Shown here in pieces: positions 35,398 through 44,500 of a stretch of 45,673 nt of DNA (the first letter of the stretch is position 1; each line of letters begins with the position of its first letter). The notes beneath the pieces are model-generated. The model was not told where the DNA came from. It worked only from the letters and a program-made list of their open reading frames with translations, and ran no database searches. The stretch is from a bacterium (GTDB taxonomy: Bacteria > Patescibacteriota > Minisyncoccia > UBA6257 > 02-FULL-45-10c). The position numbers and the translations under genes are program-made. The DNA is taken from contig JAUYKI010000003.1 of assembly GCA_030700025.1 (NCBI GenBank), positions 1 to 45,673 of the forward strand, in the 5' to 3' direction.

Positions 35398-38394
35398 ATG
35401 AAAATTAAAATATTGAAATTGATTTTATGTTTGGGGTTTTTGATTTTTTTAGGGACGCCCCCGGTTATGGCGAGCGTTGAAGAGGACCCATTTTTACCCG
35501 GCGTAGTTTATGGCACAAGCACTTATTTTGCGTTAACGAACAGCGAATATTTTAATGTTTCCGTTGACAGCACAGAGTTGTTGGAGCTTAGGTTGGAATC
35601 TATCCCTAATACAATAAGTTTGTATATAGGCTCTTCCACGGTTGAGGAGTGGGGAGCGGCTTCGTCTACTACGATAACCCTTAGTAACCTCGCCTCTTCC
35701 ACGACTTTCCATCTTTACGCGGACAGTTATACAAACGGAACAACGATAATTACCGATAGCAATGGCGGCTATATTTTTAGTCAGGATATCAGCCAGCCCC
35801 ACTTTATTTGGCTTCAACCAATACCCGGCACAATTTTTATTAACGAAGACACAACGTTAACTTCGGATGTTTTTCAAAGCATTGAAATAACAGCTCCTAA
35901 CGTTGTACTAGATTGCGCCGGCCATAGTGTAAACGGAGAGGATTCCGGAATAGGGATATTTGTGCCAAATAAAAACGGAGTTACTGTTAAAAATTGCGCT
36001 GTTAACAATTTTACCCGCGGTATTTATTATTTTTTCTCCCATAACGGCGCTATTCATGATAATTCCGGCAATAGTCCTTTTAGTATTAGTTTAGATAATT
36101 CTACAACTAACACGATTGCCGGAAATAATTTTTCGCATCCTCTTTTTGGAATTGCAATCCGTAGTTCTTCCAATGATAATGCCGTATCGGCTAATGTCAT
36201 CTCAGATGCTCTGATGGGAATACTTATTGGAAGATCTAGCAACAATCATATTTTTAATAACACCGCCACAAATAATTTAAATGGCATAAGATTAGGGGAA
36301 GCTCTTAATAATGTTCTTTCTGATAATATTATTGATGCTAATAGCGCTGGTATTGATTTGTCGTCTTCCCCAACCGTGTTTAATAATAATATTATTTCTA
36401 ATAATCAGAATTTCGGCGTAATAATGTCTGGGTCTCCTAGTGTATTTTCTGGAAATATCATAACGAATAATAACAGGGGGATTGATCTGAGCAAATCTAA
36501 TAGCTCTATTATTAACAACACTATTTCAAATAATGGACAATACGGAATTCATTTATTTCAATTCCCGAATGGAGGGGGTAGTGGCATTATCGGCAACACC
36601 ATTTCCCATAACGGGGCGGGCGGAATTAATATTAACAGTTCCAGGGATAATGTAATCTATAACAATTATTTTAATAACGCAGTAAACGTATTTGGAATCG
36701 GGGCATTACAACCTACCAATTTGTGGAATATTTCCAAGACCCCGGGGACAAATATTATAGGCGGGCAATATCTCGGCGGCAATTTCTGGGCGAATCCAAA
36801 CAGTACCGGATTTAGCCAAGAATGCGTTAATGATGCCGGTAGAGATGGGATATGCGATAATTCCTTCGTTATACAGTTCTTATCTGGAAATGTGGATCAG
36901 TTACCATTAATATTTCCATTGCCCCCAAATGAGTTTCCTATAGCTTCCGCGGGCGGTCCCTATATCGGACAGGAAGGATCGCCGATAGTTTTTGACGGCA
37001 GCGGTTCATCGGATCCTGACGGCGATACGCTTCAATATCGTTGGGATTTTAATAATGACGGTGTTTGGGATACGGATTTCTCCGCAAGCCCGACGGCGCA
37101 ATTTACATTTGATGACGATCATATCGGCGCAGTTAAGCTGGAAGTTACCGACGGGGAATTTTTCAGCTTGGATACCGCGTCAGTTACTGTGGAAAATGTC
37201 GCGCCTTTAGTTATAGCAGGTAACAACCAAGCCATAAATGAGGGAGAAATTATTCATTTTTTTGGAAGCTTTACTGATCCCGGCATATTGGATACGCATA
37301 CTTTGGAATGGAATTTTGGAGATGGCGCAATTATTAACGGAACTTTTACCCCCGTTCATACGTATGCTGATAATGGCACCTTTATTGTGACACTTACTAT
37401 TATTGATAATAATGGCGGTATAGGGTCAGATTTATTAACTGTGATAGTAGAAAACGTTGCGCCCACAGTTAACGCTGGTTCCAATCAAGTTATAGAAGTA
37501 TTTGATGAAGCGCGATTCAACGGCTCTTTTACCGATCCCGGCATATTGGATACGCATACTTTTGAATGGAATTTTGGAGACGGCACTTCGACAACCGGAT
37601 CGCTTAACGTATCCCACTTTTTTAATTCACCGGGGGTTTATTCAGTAACTCTTACGGTCACTGATAATGATGGTGGAATTGGAACAAATGTCCTTACTTT
37701 GACGGTAGAGCAGAATTACGCCGTATGGGGGAATTACGCGACAGGAACCAATGTTGTTGATTTTTCAGGAGACGGAACCGTAATTAATGGGAGAATACAT
37801 TCCAATAACGATATTTATATTGGCGGTTCCGGAAAGATATTTAATTCTACAACCACATTTGTAACAACATTTACTGATGCGGGGAATAATAATATCCATC
37901 CTATTATTGTTCAGGCCTCGGCGCGCCAGCTCCCTTTATTATTTGATGTTCAAGATTACCAACCGGGAGGCGCGAAAGCGCTGGCCGCCGAAGCTAATGG
38001 CAAATATACATTCGTGGATGGAGATTTAACTGTGCCCGGAAATTCCGTATTGGATGGATTATATTTTGTGACCGGAAAAGTAAAACTTAACGGAAGCGGC
38101 ATTACGGGCATTGCCACGATTGTGGCGCTATCCGATTTTGAAATTAATACAAATATTAACGGGTCAAATTTCAATCTAAGTAATTATATTGACGATCTTT
38201 TATTTTTAACTACTGCTAATAGAATAAAAATGACCGGCTCCAATCATTATTTAGAAGGCATAATTTACGTTAGCAGTCCAGCCGGATCTATTGAATTGGG
38301 CGGTTCCGGGCATAATATTTATGGAGGACTTTTCGCGGATTTTGTGAAAATCAACGGCTCGGAAATAATAATGAACGCCAAGACAACGCATTAA
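35398..38394 (+). CDS. Secreted beta-helix/PKD surface protein
   Basis: A 998-residue exported protein. Signal peptide ILKLILCLGFLIFLGTPPVM then AS (about 4-25). Residues ~140-470 form a right-handed parallel beta-helix of the NosD/pectate-lyase type with many Asn/Ile/Gly ladders (NTIAGNNF, NHIFNNTATNNLNGI). Three PKD domains follow (about 512-600, 603-690, 692-777), each with a YxWDF/EWNFGDG core; PKD2 and PKD3 share GSFTDPGILDTHT and nearly the same DNA. The last 220 residues form another beta-solenoid (IHSNNDIYIGGSGKIFNS, LNGSGITGIATIVAL). No LPXTG or membrane end. A role in adhesion or in carbohydrate binding is inference. Confidence 0.85.
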   Translation: MKIKILKLILCLGFLIFLGTPPVMASVEEDPFLPGVVYGTSTYFALTNSEYFNVSVDSTELLELRLESIPNTISLYIGSSTVEEWGAASSTTITLSNLASSTTFHLYADSYTNGTTIITDSNGGYIFSQDISQPHFIWLQPIPGTIFINEDTTLTSDVFQSIEITAPNVVLDCAGHSVNGEDSGIGIFVPNKNGVTVKNCAVNNFTRGIYYFFSHNGAIHDNSGNSPFSISLDNSTTNTIAGNNFSHPLFGIAIRSSSNDNAVSANVISDALMGILIGRSSNNHIFNNTATNNLNGIRLGEALNNVLSDNIIDANSAGIDLSSSPTVFNNNIISNNQNFGVIMSGSPSVFSGNIITNNNRGIDLSKSNSSIINNTISNNGQYGIHLFQFPNGGGSGIIGNTISHNGAGGININSSRDNVIYNNYFNNAVNVFGIGALQPTNLWNISKTPGTNIIGGQYLGGNFWANPNSTGFSQECVNDAGRDGICDNSFVIQFLSGNVDQLPLIFPLPPNEFPIASAGGPYIGQEGSPIVFDGSGSSDPDGDTLQYRWDFNNDGVWDTDFSASPTAQFTFDDDHIGAVKLEVTDGEFFSLDTASVTVENVAPLVIAGNNQAINEGEIIHFFGSFTDPGILDTHTLEWNFGDGAIINGTFTPVHTYADNGTFIVTLTIIDNNGGIGSDLLTVIVENVAPTVNAGSNQVIEVFDEARFNGSFTDPGILDTHTFEWNFGDGTSTTGSLNVSHFFNSPGVYSVTLTVTDNDGGIGTNVLTLTVEQNYAVWGNYATGTNVVDFSGDGTVINGRIHSNNDIYIGGSGKIFNSTTTFVTTFTDAGNNNIHPIIVQASARQLPLLFDVQDYQPGGAKALAAEANGKYTFVDGDLTVPGNSVLDGLYFVTGKVKLNGSGITGIATIVALSDFEINTNINGSNFNLSNYIDDLLFLTTANRIKMTGSNHYLEGIIYVSSPAGSIELGGSGHNIYGGLFADFVKINGSEIIMNAKTTH

Positions 38395-38408
38395 TTTTTT
38401 TATTGAAT

Positions 38409-38630
38409 TTAATCTTTTACTAACATCACCTTAATTTTGAATTTTTTGCCTCTTCGTTCGTTTTCCATTTCGTCAAGCAATTTTTCTACCTGCGCGACTT
38501 TATAGGCCCGATAATTATTTATTGGGTTTCTATACGCGACTAACATTCCCTTTTTGTCCCAGTTTCTTAACGTTAGGGGGCTTACCCCGAGCAATTGCGC
38601 GGCTTCTTTAATGTTGAAATAATCTTTCAT
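38409..38630 (-). CDS. MerR-like DNA-binding protein
   Basis: The 73-residue protein is a single winged helix of the MerR type: YFNIKEAAQLLGVSPLTLRN, WDKKGMLVAYRNPINNYRAY, then a recognition-wing KVAQVEKLLDEME and basic tail RRGKKFKIKVMLVKD. It lacks an effector domain. It sits between two large surface genes and could repress either. TATAAA ends 6 nt before its ATG (minus, 38637-38642). Confidence 0.88.
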   Translation of the reverse strand: MKDYFNIKEAAQLLGVSPLTLRNWDKKGMLVAYRNPINNYRAYKVAQVEKLLDEMENERRGKKFKIKVMLVKD

Positions 38631-38691
38631 AGTTCCTTTATAAACCTTACTAATAGTATAAAGCTTTAATATTGTTTTTAAAACATAAAAT

Positions 38692-38700
38692 TGTGAATAA
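38692..38700 (-). promoter_or_regulatory. DnaA-box-like TTATTCACA
   Basis: An exact match to TTATNCACA on the minus strand, 130 bp from a TTATCCACA on the plus strand at 38822-38830, in an AT-rich intergenic region. Confidence 0.35.
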
Positions 38701-38733
38701 CTCTGACCTTCACATTAATTCTTATGTGAGGGA

Positions 38734-38754
38734 TATCCTGAGCTTGTCGAAGGA
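38734..38754. repeat. CCTGAGCTTGTCGAAGG dispersed repeat
   Basis: ATCCTGAGCTTGTCGAAGGA. I recall this motif as a frequent dispersed repeat in CPR and other genomes; only one copy is in this window. Confidence 0.6.
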
Positions 38755-38821
38755 CTACAATTAGATACAAAAATCACGCCTAAATAAGTGTGGTTTTCAT
38801 CTCCTAAAATATCGTTATTTG

Positions 38822-38830
38822 TTATCCACA
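38822..38830 (+). promoter_or_regulatory. DnaA-box-like TTATCCACA
   Basis: Consensus box 32 nt upstream of the extended -10 for the next gene; the same 9-mer occurs upstream of nrdJ (10346-10354). Confidence 0.35.
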
Positions 38831-38858
38831 ATTTAACGGGAATTGACCGCAAGTTAAA

Positions 38859-38867
38859 TGGTATAAT
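38859..38867 (+). promoter_or_regulatory. Extended -10 (TGgTATAAT)
   Basis: Consensus extended -10, 12 nt before the ATG at 38880, so the leader would be only about 6 nt. Confidence 0.6.
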
Positions 38868-38879
38868 AAAGAAGTTACT

Positions 38880-41582
38880 ATGCTTAGCATTAACAGGCAA
38901 AATAATAGCAATATCGTGTTATTATCTTTTGGAATTTTAGGACTGACTTCTTTGATATTTCAGGTTGTTTTTGCTAAAAATTTAGTCCTTTTATTCGGTT
39001 TAACCGCGCCTGCCGTAAGCACCGTGCTGGCAGTTTTTTTCTCCGGGCTCGCGCTCGGAAGTTTAATTTTTGGAAAGCTTGCCGATAAATTTTCCGAAGA
39101 AAAAACTTTTAAGTTTTATACCGCTTTTTTCGTTCTTACGGCTTTCTACGGGTTTTTATTCCCGCTTATCTTTAAATTATTGAACTTTTTGATTCTCGCG
39201 ATTAATTCTGTTTCGCCGCTGAATTTTTCCGGTTTTAATTTCGTCGCGTTTTTGTTCTCGTTTATTTTTATCGCGCCCGTTTCAATTTTATTCGGCGCGG
39301 GATTTCCGGTGGTTTCCAAAATTTTGGTTTATCGCGAATCAAACGTCGGCAAAAAAGTTTCATTCCTTTATTTCATAAATACTTTCGGAAGTGTTTTGGG
39401 CGCGGCGTTGGCCGGCTTCTGGCTGATCCCGTTTTTTGGAAATAACGCGACTATTTTTTCTGCCGCCGTATTAAATTTAGTTGTTGGAGGATTATTATAC
39501 TTTTTTTCAAAAAGTGAAATCACAAATTCCAAATCACAAATCACAAACAATACTCAAATTCAAATAACCAATAATCAAACAAGCCAAAAGCTTCATAATC
39601 CGCTTTTCCTCTATGCTCTTTTTATCACCGGCTTTCTCGCGCTCGCGCTGGAAGTGCTTTATACAAAAACACTTATTCTTTTCATCGGTTCTTCCACCTA
39701 CGCGTTCTCTTTAATCCTCATCACATTTTTACTTGGCATCGCGCTCGGCAGTTGGGCGTTGTCATTTTTTGTTGACCAAATCAAGCGCGGCTACGCGTAT
39801 TTCGGACTTTTTCTCGGTTTAATCGGCTTTTGGCTTTTTCTGACGCTTCAGTTTTTTGAAAAAGTGCCATTTTGGTATTTGAATTTTCTTGGCTCTCGTG
39901 AATCATTTGAATTTGGCTCGGTTATTTTATCCCAGTCACTCGTCACTTTTCTCGTTATTTTCCCGGCCACTTTTTTGATGGGCGTTATTTTTCCTCTCGG
40001 AATCCACCTTGCCCGTCCGCATATTACGAATCTTGGCGGGGGAGTCGGGAAACTCTATTTTGCTAATACGTTCGGCGGGGTTTTGGGGTCTCTCACAGCG
40101 GGATTTCTGTTTTTGCCGATTTTGGGCTACACCCGCGCGCTTATTTTGATTTTGGCGATTTACTTCGCGCTTGGAGGATTTTTTGTGGCGCGTGAGAAAG
40201 GAATGGGGTGGGCAGCAAAAGGCGCGTTTATCTTTTTCTTTGCATTCTGGGCCATCTTTGCCGTCTTTTCTTCTCCTTGGGGAAAGAAAAATCTTACGGT
40301 AGGCACATTTCCTTACGCTCCGCTGTATCTTGGTTATGGAATTGACGCAGTTAAAGAAACCATTGAGCGGGACAGGCTCCTTTTTTACAAAGAGGGACTT
40401 TCAAATGTCGCCGTTATGCAAAGGGGCCCTAACAGAATTTTGAAAGTTAACGGAAAGGTGGATGCTTCAAATAGCGTTGATGATTTGGAAACAATGGTTT
40501 TACTCGGCGCTTTGCCGATGATTCTCCATCAAAACCCGCAAGATGTTTTGGTGATCGGTCTTGGCTCCGGCATCACCCTTGGCTCCGTTGCGCAATTTGA
40601 TTCCGCAAAAGACATTGATGTAGTGGAAATTAGCCCGGCAATAGTTGAAGCCGCCTCATATTTCAAGGAGTCTAATCATGATGCATTGAACGACCCGCGC
40701 GTAAATATTATTCTTGCTGATGGCAGAAATCATCTCCTTTTAGCGGATAAAAAATATGATGTTATTTCTTCTCAGCCTTCGAATTTGTGGGTTGAAGGCA
40801 ATGCCAATCTTTTTACAAAAGAATTCTATGAGCTTACGCGTTCACGTCTTAAAGAAAACGGCCTTATGTTCCAGTGGATTCAGGCGTACGCTTTAACGTC
40901 CGAGAATGTGCGCTCTGTTTATAAGACTTTTCAGGAAGTTTTTCCGTACGTGTATCTTTTTAACGCTTCAAATTCCGGCGATATGTTTGTGATCGGCGCC
41001 ATGGAGCCGGACGCGGTGGCGCTTAATTTTGGCGCGCTTTCCGAAAAAATGGCTGATGAGAAAATCGCAAACGAACTTTTTCGCATTTATGTCGCGACTC
41101 CATATGAATTTCTTGCTTATCTTGTGTCGGAGGGTGAAAGGTTAAGGGAATTCGTAAAAGACGCTCGGGTGAATATCGATGATAAAAATTTTCTTGAATT
41201 TTCCGCTCCAAAGTCAATTTATCAATCCACCATTACTGAAGCGCTTCGTGATATCGACTCTTTAAGGAACGAACTTAACCTTTTTATTTTTGGCCTTGAA
41301 GAAGGCGGCGAACTGGAACGGCTCAAGAAACATTTTCAATTTAGAAAGGCGCTTTTGCCGGTGCAAGCCGCTCTCTCGGAGGTGCATTTATACGAAGCAG
41401 TTGAAGGTTACGGAAAAGCGCGTGATGAAAACGGAGTAATTTTGCCGTCTATGGAAATACGCATTTCACAAGCGTGCACTGTTGCGGGTCTTTTCGCGCG
41501 AGAAAACACTGGAGCGAAAGCCGCCGAAGACACCTGGAAAAAATGCGAAGAGGTTTTCGGCCCTATTAAACTGCCTTTTTAA
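38880..41582 (+). CDS. Fused membrane protein-spermidine synthase family
   Basis: The first ~480 of 900 residues have 12-14 membrane helices of the spermine/spermidine-synthase-associated transporter type (LFGLTAPAVSTVLAVFFSGL, ALGSLIFGKLADK; HLARPHITNLGGGVGKLYFA). The C-terminal half has a class I methyltransferase fold like spermidine synthase: VLVIGLGSGITLGSVAQF (SAM loop), DIDVVEISPAIVEAASYF, INLADGRNHLL-like and SSQPSNLWVEGNANLFTKEF. The Asp of the aminopropyl-transfer site is not clear, so the product is uncertain. Residues ~214-240 (ITNSKSQITNN and on) are encoded by a low-complexity repeat at 39518-39595. It is followed 3 nt later by the giant gene. Confidence 0.85.
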   Translation: MLSINRQNNSNIVLLSFGILGLTSLIFQVVFAKNLVLLFGLTAPAVSTVLAVFFSGLALGSLIFGKLADKFSEEKTFKFYTAFFVLTAFYGFLFPLIFKLLNFLILAINSVSPLNFSGFNFVAFLFSFIFIAPVSILFGAGFPVVSKILVYRESNVGKKVSFLYFINTFGSVLGAALAGFWLIPFFGNNATIFSAAVLNLVVGGLLYFFSKSEITNSKSQITNNTQIQITNNQTSQKLHNPLFLYALFITGFLALALEVLYTKTLILFIGSSTYAFSLILITFLLGIALGSWALSFFVDQIKRGYAYFGLFLGLIGFWLFLTLQFFEKVPFWYLNFLGSRESFEFGSVILSQSLVTFLVIFPATFLMGVIFPLGIHLARPHITNLGGGVGKLYFANTFGGVLGSLTAGFLFLPILGYTRALILILAIYFALGGFFVAREKGMGWAAKGAFIFFFAFWAIFAVFSSPWGKKNLTVGTFPYAPLYLGYGIDAVKETIERDRLLFYKEGLSNVAVMQRGPNRILKVNGKVDASNSVDDLETMVLLGALPMILHQNPQDVLVIGLGSGITLGSVAQFDSAKDIDVVEISPAIVEAASYFKESNHDALNDPRVNIILADGRNHLLLADKKYDVISSQPSNLWVEGNANLFTKEFYELTRSRLKENGLMFQWIQAYALTSENVRSVYKTFQEVFPYVYLFNASNSGDMFVIGAMEPDAVALNFGALSEKMADEKIANELFRIYVATPYEFLAYLVSEGERLREFVKDARVNIDDKNFLEFSAPKSIYQSTITEALRDIDSLRNELNLFIFGLEEGGELERLKKHFQFRKALLPVQAALSEVHLYEAVEGYGKARDENGVILPSMEIRISQACTVAGLFARENTGAKAAEDTWKKCEEVFGPIKLPF
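39518..39595 (+). repeat. Low-complexity AAATC/AATAC repeat inside the spermidine-synthase-like gene
   Basis: A tract of AAATCACAAATTCCAAATC-type units encodes Ile-Thr-Asn-rich residues ~214-240 in a loop between helices. The composition differs from the gene around it and suggests insertion of an intergenic repeat. Confidence 0.65.
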
Positions 41583-41585
41583 AAA

Positions 41586-44500
41586 ATGAGCGAAACGATT
41601 TACAAAATATACAACAAGATAAAGCCGAATCTCATATTCGCCGCTTTGTTTATTGTATTTACCGCGGCTGCTTTTTACTTTGCCTATCAAACTTTTATTC
41701 CGGCTTTTGCCACCGGCACTTTTTCAGACGACTTTGTGGACATAGACCGAATGGAAGACAACGCGGATGGGCGCTGGCTTGATGTTGCCCTAGAGACGGT
41801 GATAGGCGCGGAAACCGCATTTGAAACCGCAGAAGGCGCGGGATTTTTGAGGACGCTTAATAATACTACCGGCGCCTTTTCTAACATCGGAATGAAAAAG
41901 ACATACGCGGCAGATCTAAATAACAATCAGGTCTGGTATTATTTTTTTCCCGGCGCCGTAACGCAGGGAAACGTTAAAGACCTTATCAGTAATATGGGCG
42001 TTACGCTTTGTGACGGAGCAGTCGGCGCGGCGGGCTCCGTTTGCGGAGGGAACACAATGACTTGGTACGCGTGCACCGGCGACTGCTCCACGAAATTAAC
42101 GAGTGGCGCATGGAATAACATCAAGTTTTATACAACCAAACCAGACGCGATATCGGGCGCCGAGTTTGACCCGGTAAACACCGCAAGTATTGCTTTAATG
42201 TTTGATGTCTCCTCAAAAATGACTGCTAAAGCCGGTTTCCCTTCGCAGGGGTGGGATTTTATGAGGTCGGGGACAAAAATAATTGTAACCGGCGGCTCCG
42301 CTTCCAATCCGGTCACCTTCCAGGACATGAAGGACTATGTTACTACCGAAAATTTTGATTCGGTCAGCATTGTCGCGAGCACTTTTGTGAATATGGGGAC
42401 TGGTCTTCAGATTGGAGACGGCTCCACGGAAACATTTTTTACGGACACAGACAAGTTTGTGTTTATGGACATGTACAACACGGACGATAAGATAAGTTTT
42501 ATTTTACAACCCAAAAGCACTACAACCTTTGGCGCGTTTGAAGACGGTTTTTCCATATCAGGAAACATTATCAAATACCCGCTAACCGCGAGCACCTCCG
42601 CGCAAATACATAAAGATACCCGTTCAAGTCCGTTTGTTTTCCCGTCAAGTTACGCGCCACTGCCCGAATTGTATCTCTACGCTTCGGCCATTAAAGGGGC
42701 GCACGATATATTTTTCGGCACATCAACTGCGGCGGCAATCGGCAGGGGACAGATTTTTGACACCGAAATTGACAATGCCTCTACTACTTTTATTTATTCC
42801 GCGGGCGTTGCTAGCGATGGATTTGAATTTAAAAATGTTGACATCCACCATTCAACGAGTTCCGCGACATCAACCGCGAAAATTTTCATAACGCCGAATA
42901 AGGAATACGAAAACATCCGTATTTTTGCTTCTCCGACTAATGCTTTAGACATTGCCACCACTACCGGCGGGCCCGATCAGATTACTTTGAAAAACATCAC
43001 GCTTTCCAATAATAAAGGTTACGACATCCGGATTGAAAATCCGTATATCGTAAATACGATTAACTCTTCTTTTACTAATGCTTCAACAACTTATTTAAAT
43101 CAAGAGCGCGGCTGGACTTTAAATAAACAATATACTTTTGATGTAACGGTTAAGTCCGGCGGACAGCCTGTTTCTGGCGCTTCGGTTACGCTTACCAGCG
43201 ATGTAAGCGGCCAAGTATTCACTGCCACCACTGACGAAAACGGAGAAATTACCCAGAAAGTTGTGACGGCTTTTCAAATAACTCACGCGACCAGTTCTGG
43301 TTCAGTTGTTGTTACTGATTTAAATAATTTTACTCTTGATGTTACCGCGACTGGATTAGATGCTTCTTCGCAGACTGTTACCATAGGCTCCGCGCAAGAT
43401 TTAACAGTTCTTTTGACTTCGGCCTGCACTTCATCAGGCGCTGACAAAGCATATCCTATTAGTGTATCCACGTCTTCTGAAACAGGATTCATTCCCACCA
43501 TTACTCTGTGGGGGGCAAAAGGAGGCGACGCGGGATGTGGAGCTTATGGAAATTTAACTTGTGACGGCGATCCAAACACTGGCGGTAACCAGGATATCGG
43601 AATTTCCGAAGACACGGCAATAACGTTTGATCAAATTCGCGACCTTGCGAAGTTTGCTTACGGTGAGTGCGCCGTTAAAAGCCCGGCCGCCGGTTCTTTC
43701 GCCGTTATCGGTTTTATGAACATCGGCAGCACCACCGCTTCCACCACTTTTGTTAAAACGGCATCAGAGTCAATTGACTTCGGATTTCAAACAAAACTTT
43801 ACGCTTCCTCTACCTTCATCTCGGGCGAGGTCTCGGCGACCGGTTCGCCCTTTGCCGGTTCCACTATTTCTTTTTCGGGAGATGAAGCAATTAATTCCGA
43901 CGAAGGACAGCTTTTTACTCTTGGCGAAACCGCCGGCGCCCCCGCATCCGTTCTTAAACTTTTTGACTCCATTGTTTTACATAAAACCACTGCCTCAACC
44001 TCTCCTGCTGTCACCCCGAATATTTTTGGGCAACTGAATTCCAACCGAACATCTTTTGAAAACTGGTTCCAAATTAAACTCAAAAACGCGACCAATACCG
44101 TAGAGGACTCGGTCTTTACCAATATGGGCGCCGGATTTCTGCCGTTTGTAGATCAGGGCAGTGATACCACTTTTGATACTATTAAGTCGAGAAAAATTAC
44201 CTCCGGCGGACTTTACGCCACCAGCTCGGCTTCTTTCCGAATTGATAACTTAGCGATAACCGACATTGACGACGGCAAGCACATTCGCGTTTTCAATTAT
44301 AATAACGCCACCACCACTTTGGTGAATTCCACTTTTGATATTTCCCTGACGCCGACGCCGGAGGATCCGGGCATTGAGTTTAATGGTTCCGGCAACGGCG
44401 CGATTGAACGGGCCTTTACTTTGGATTTAAAAATTGTGGACAGCTTGAACGCGCCGATAGAGGGCGCTACCGTGAAACTTACTGATTCGGAAGGAAATAA

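Noticed and set aside
38631-38879. Origin of replication
   Set aside because: Only two DnaA boxes, no dnaA, dnaN or rpmH nearby; reported only as a weak finding.
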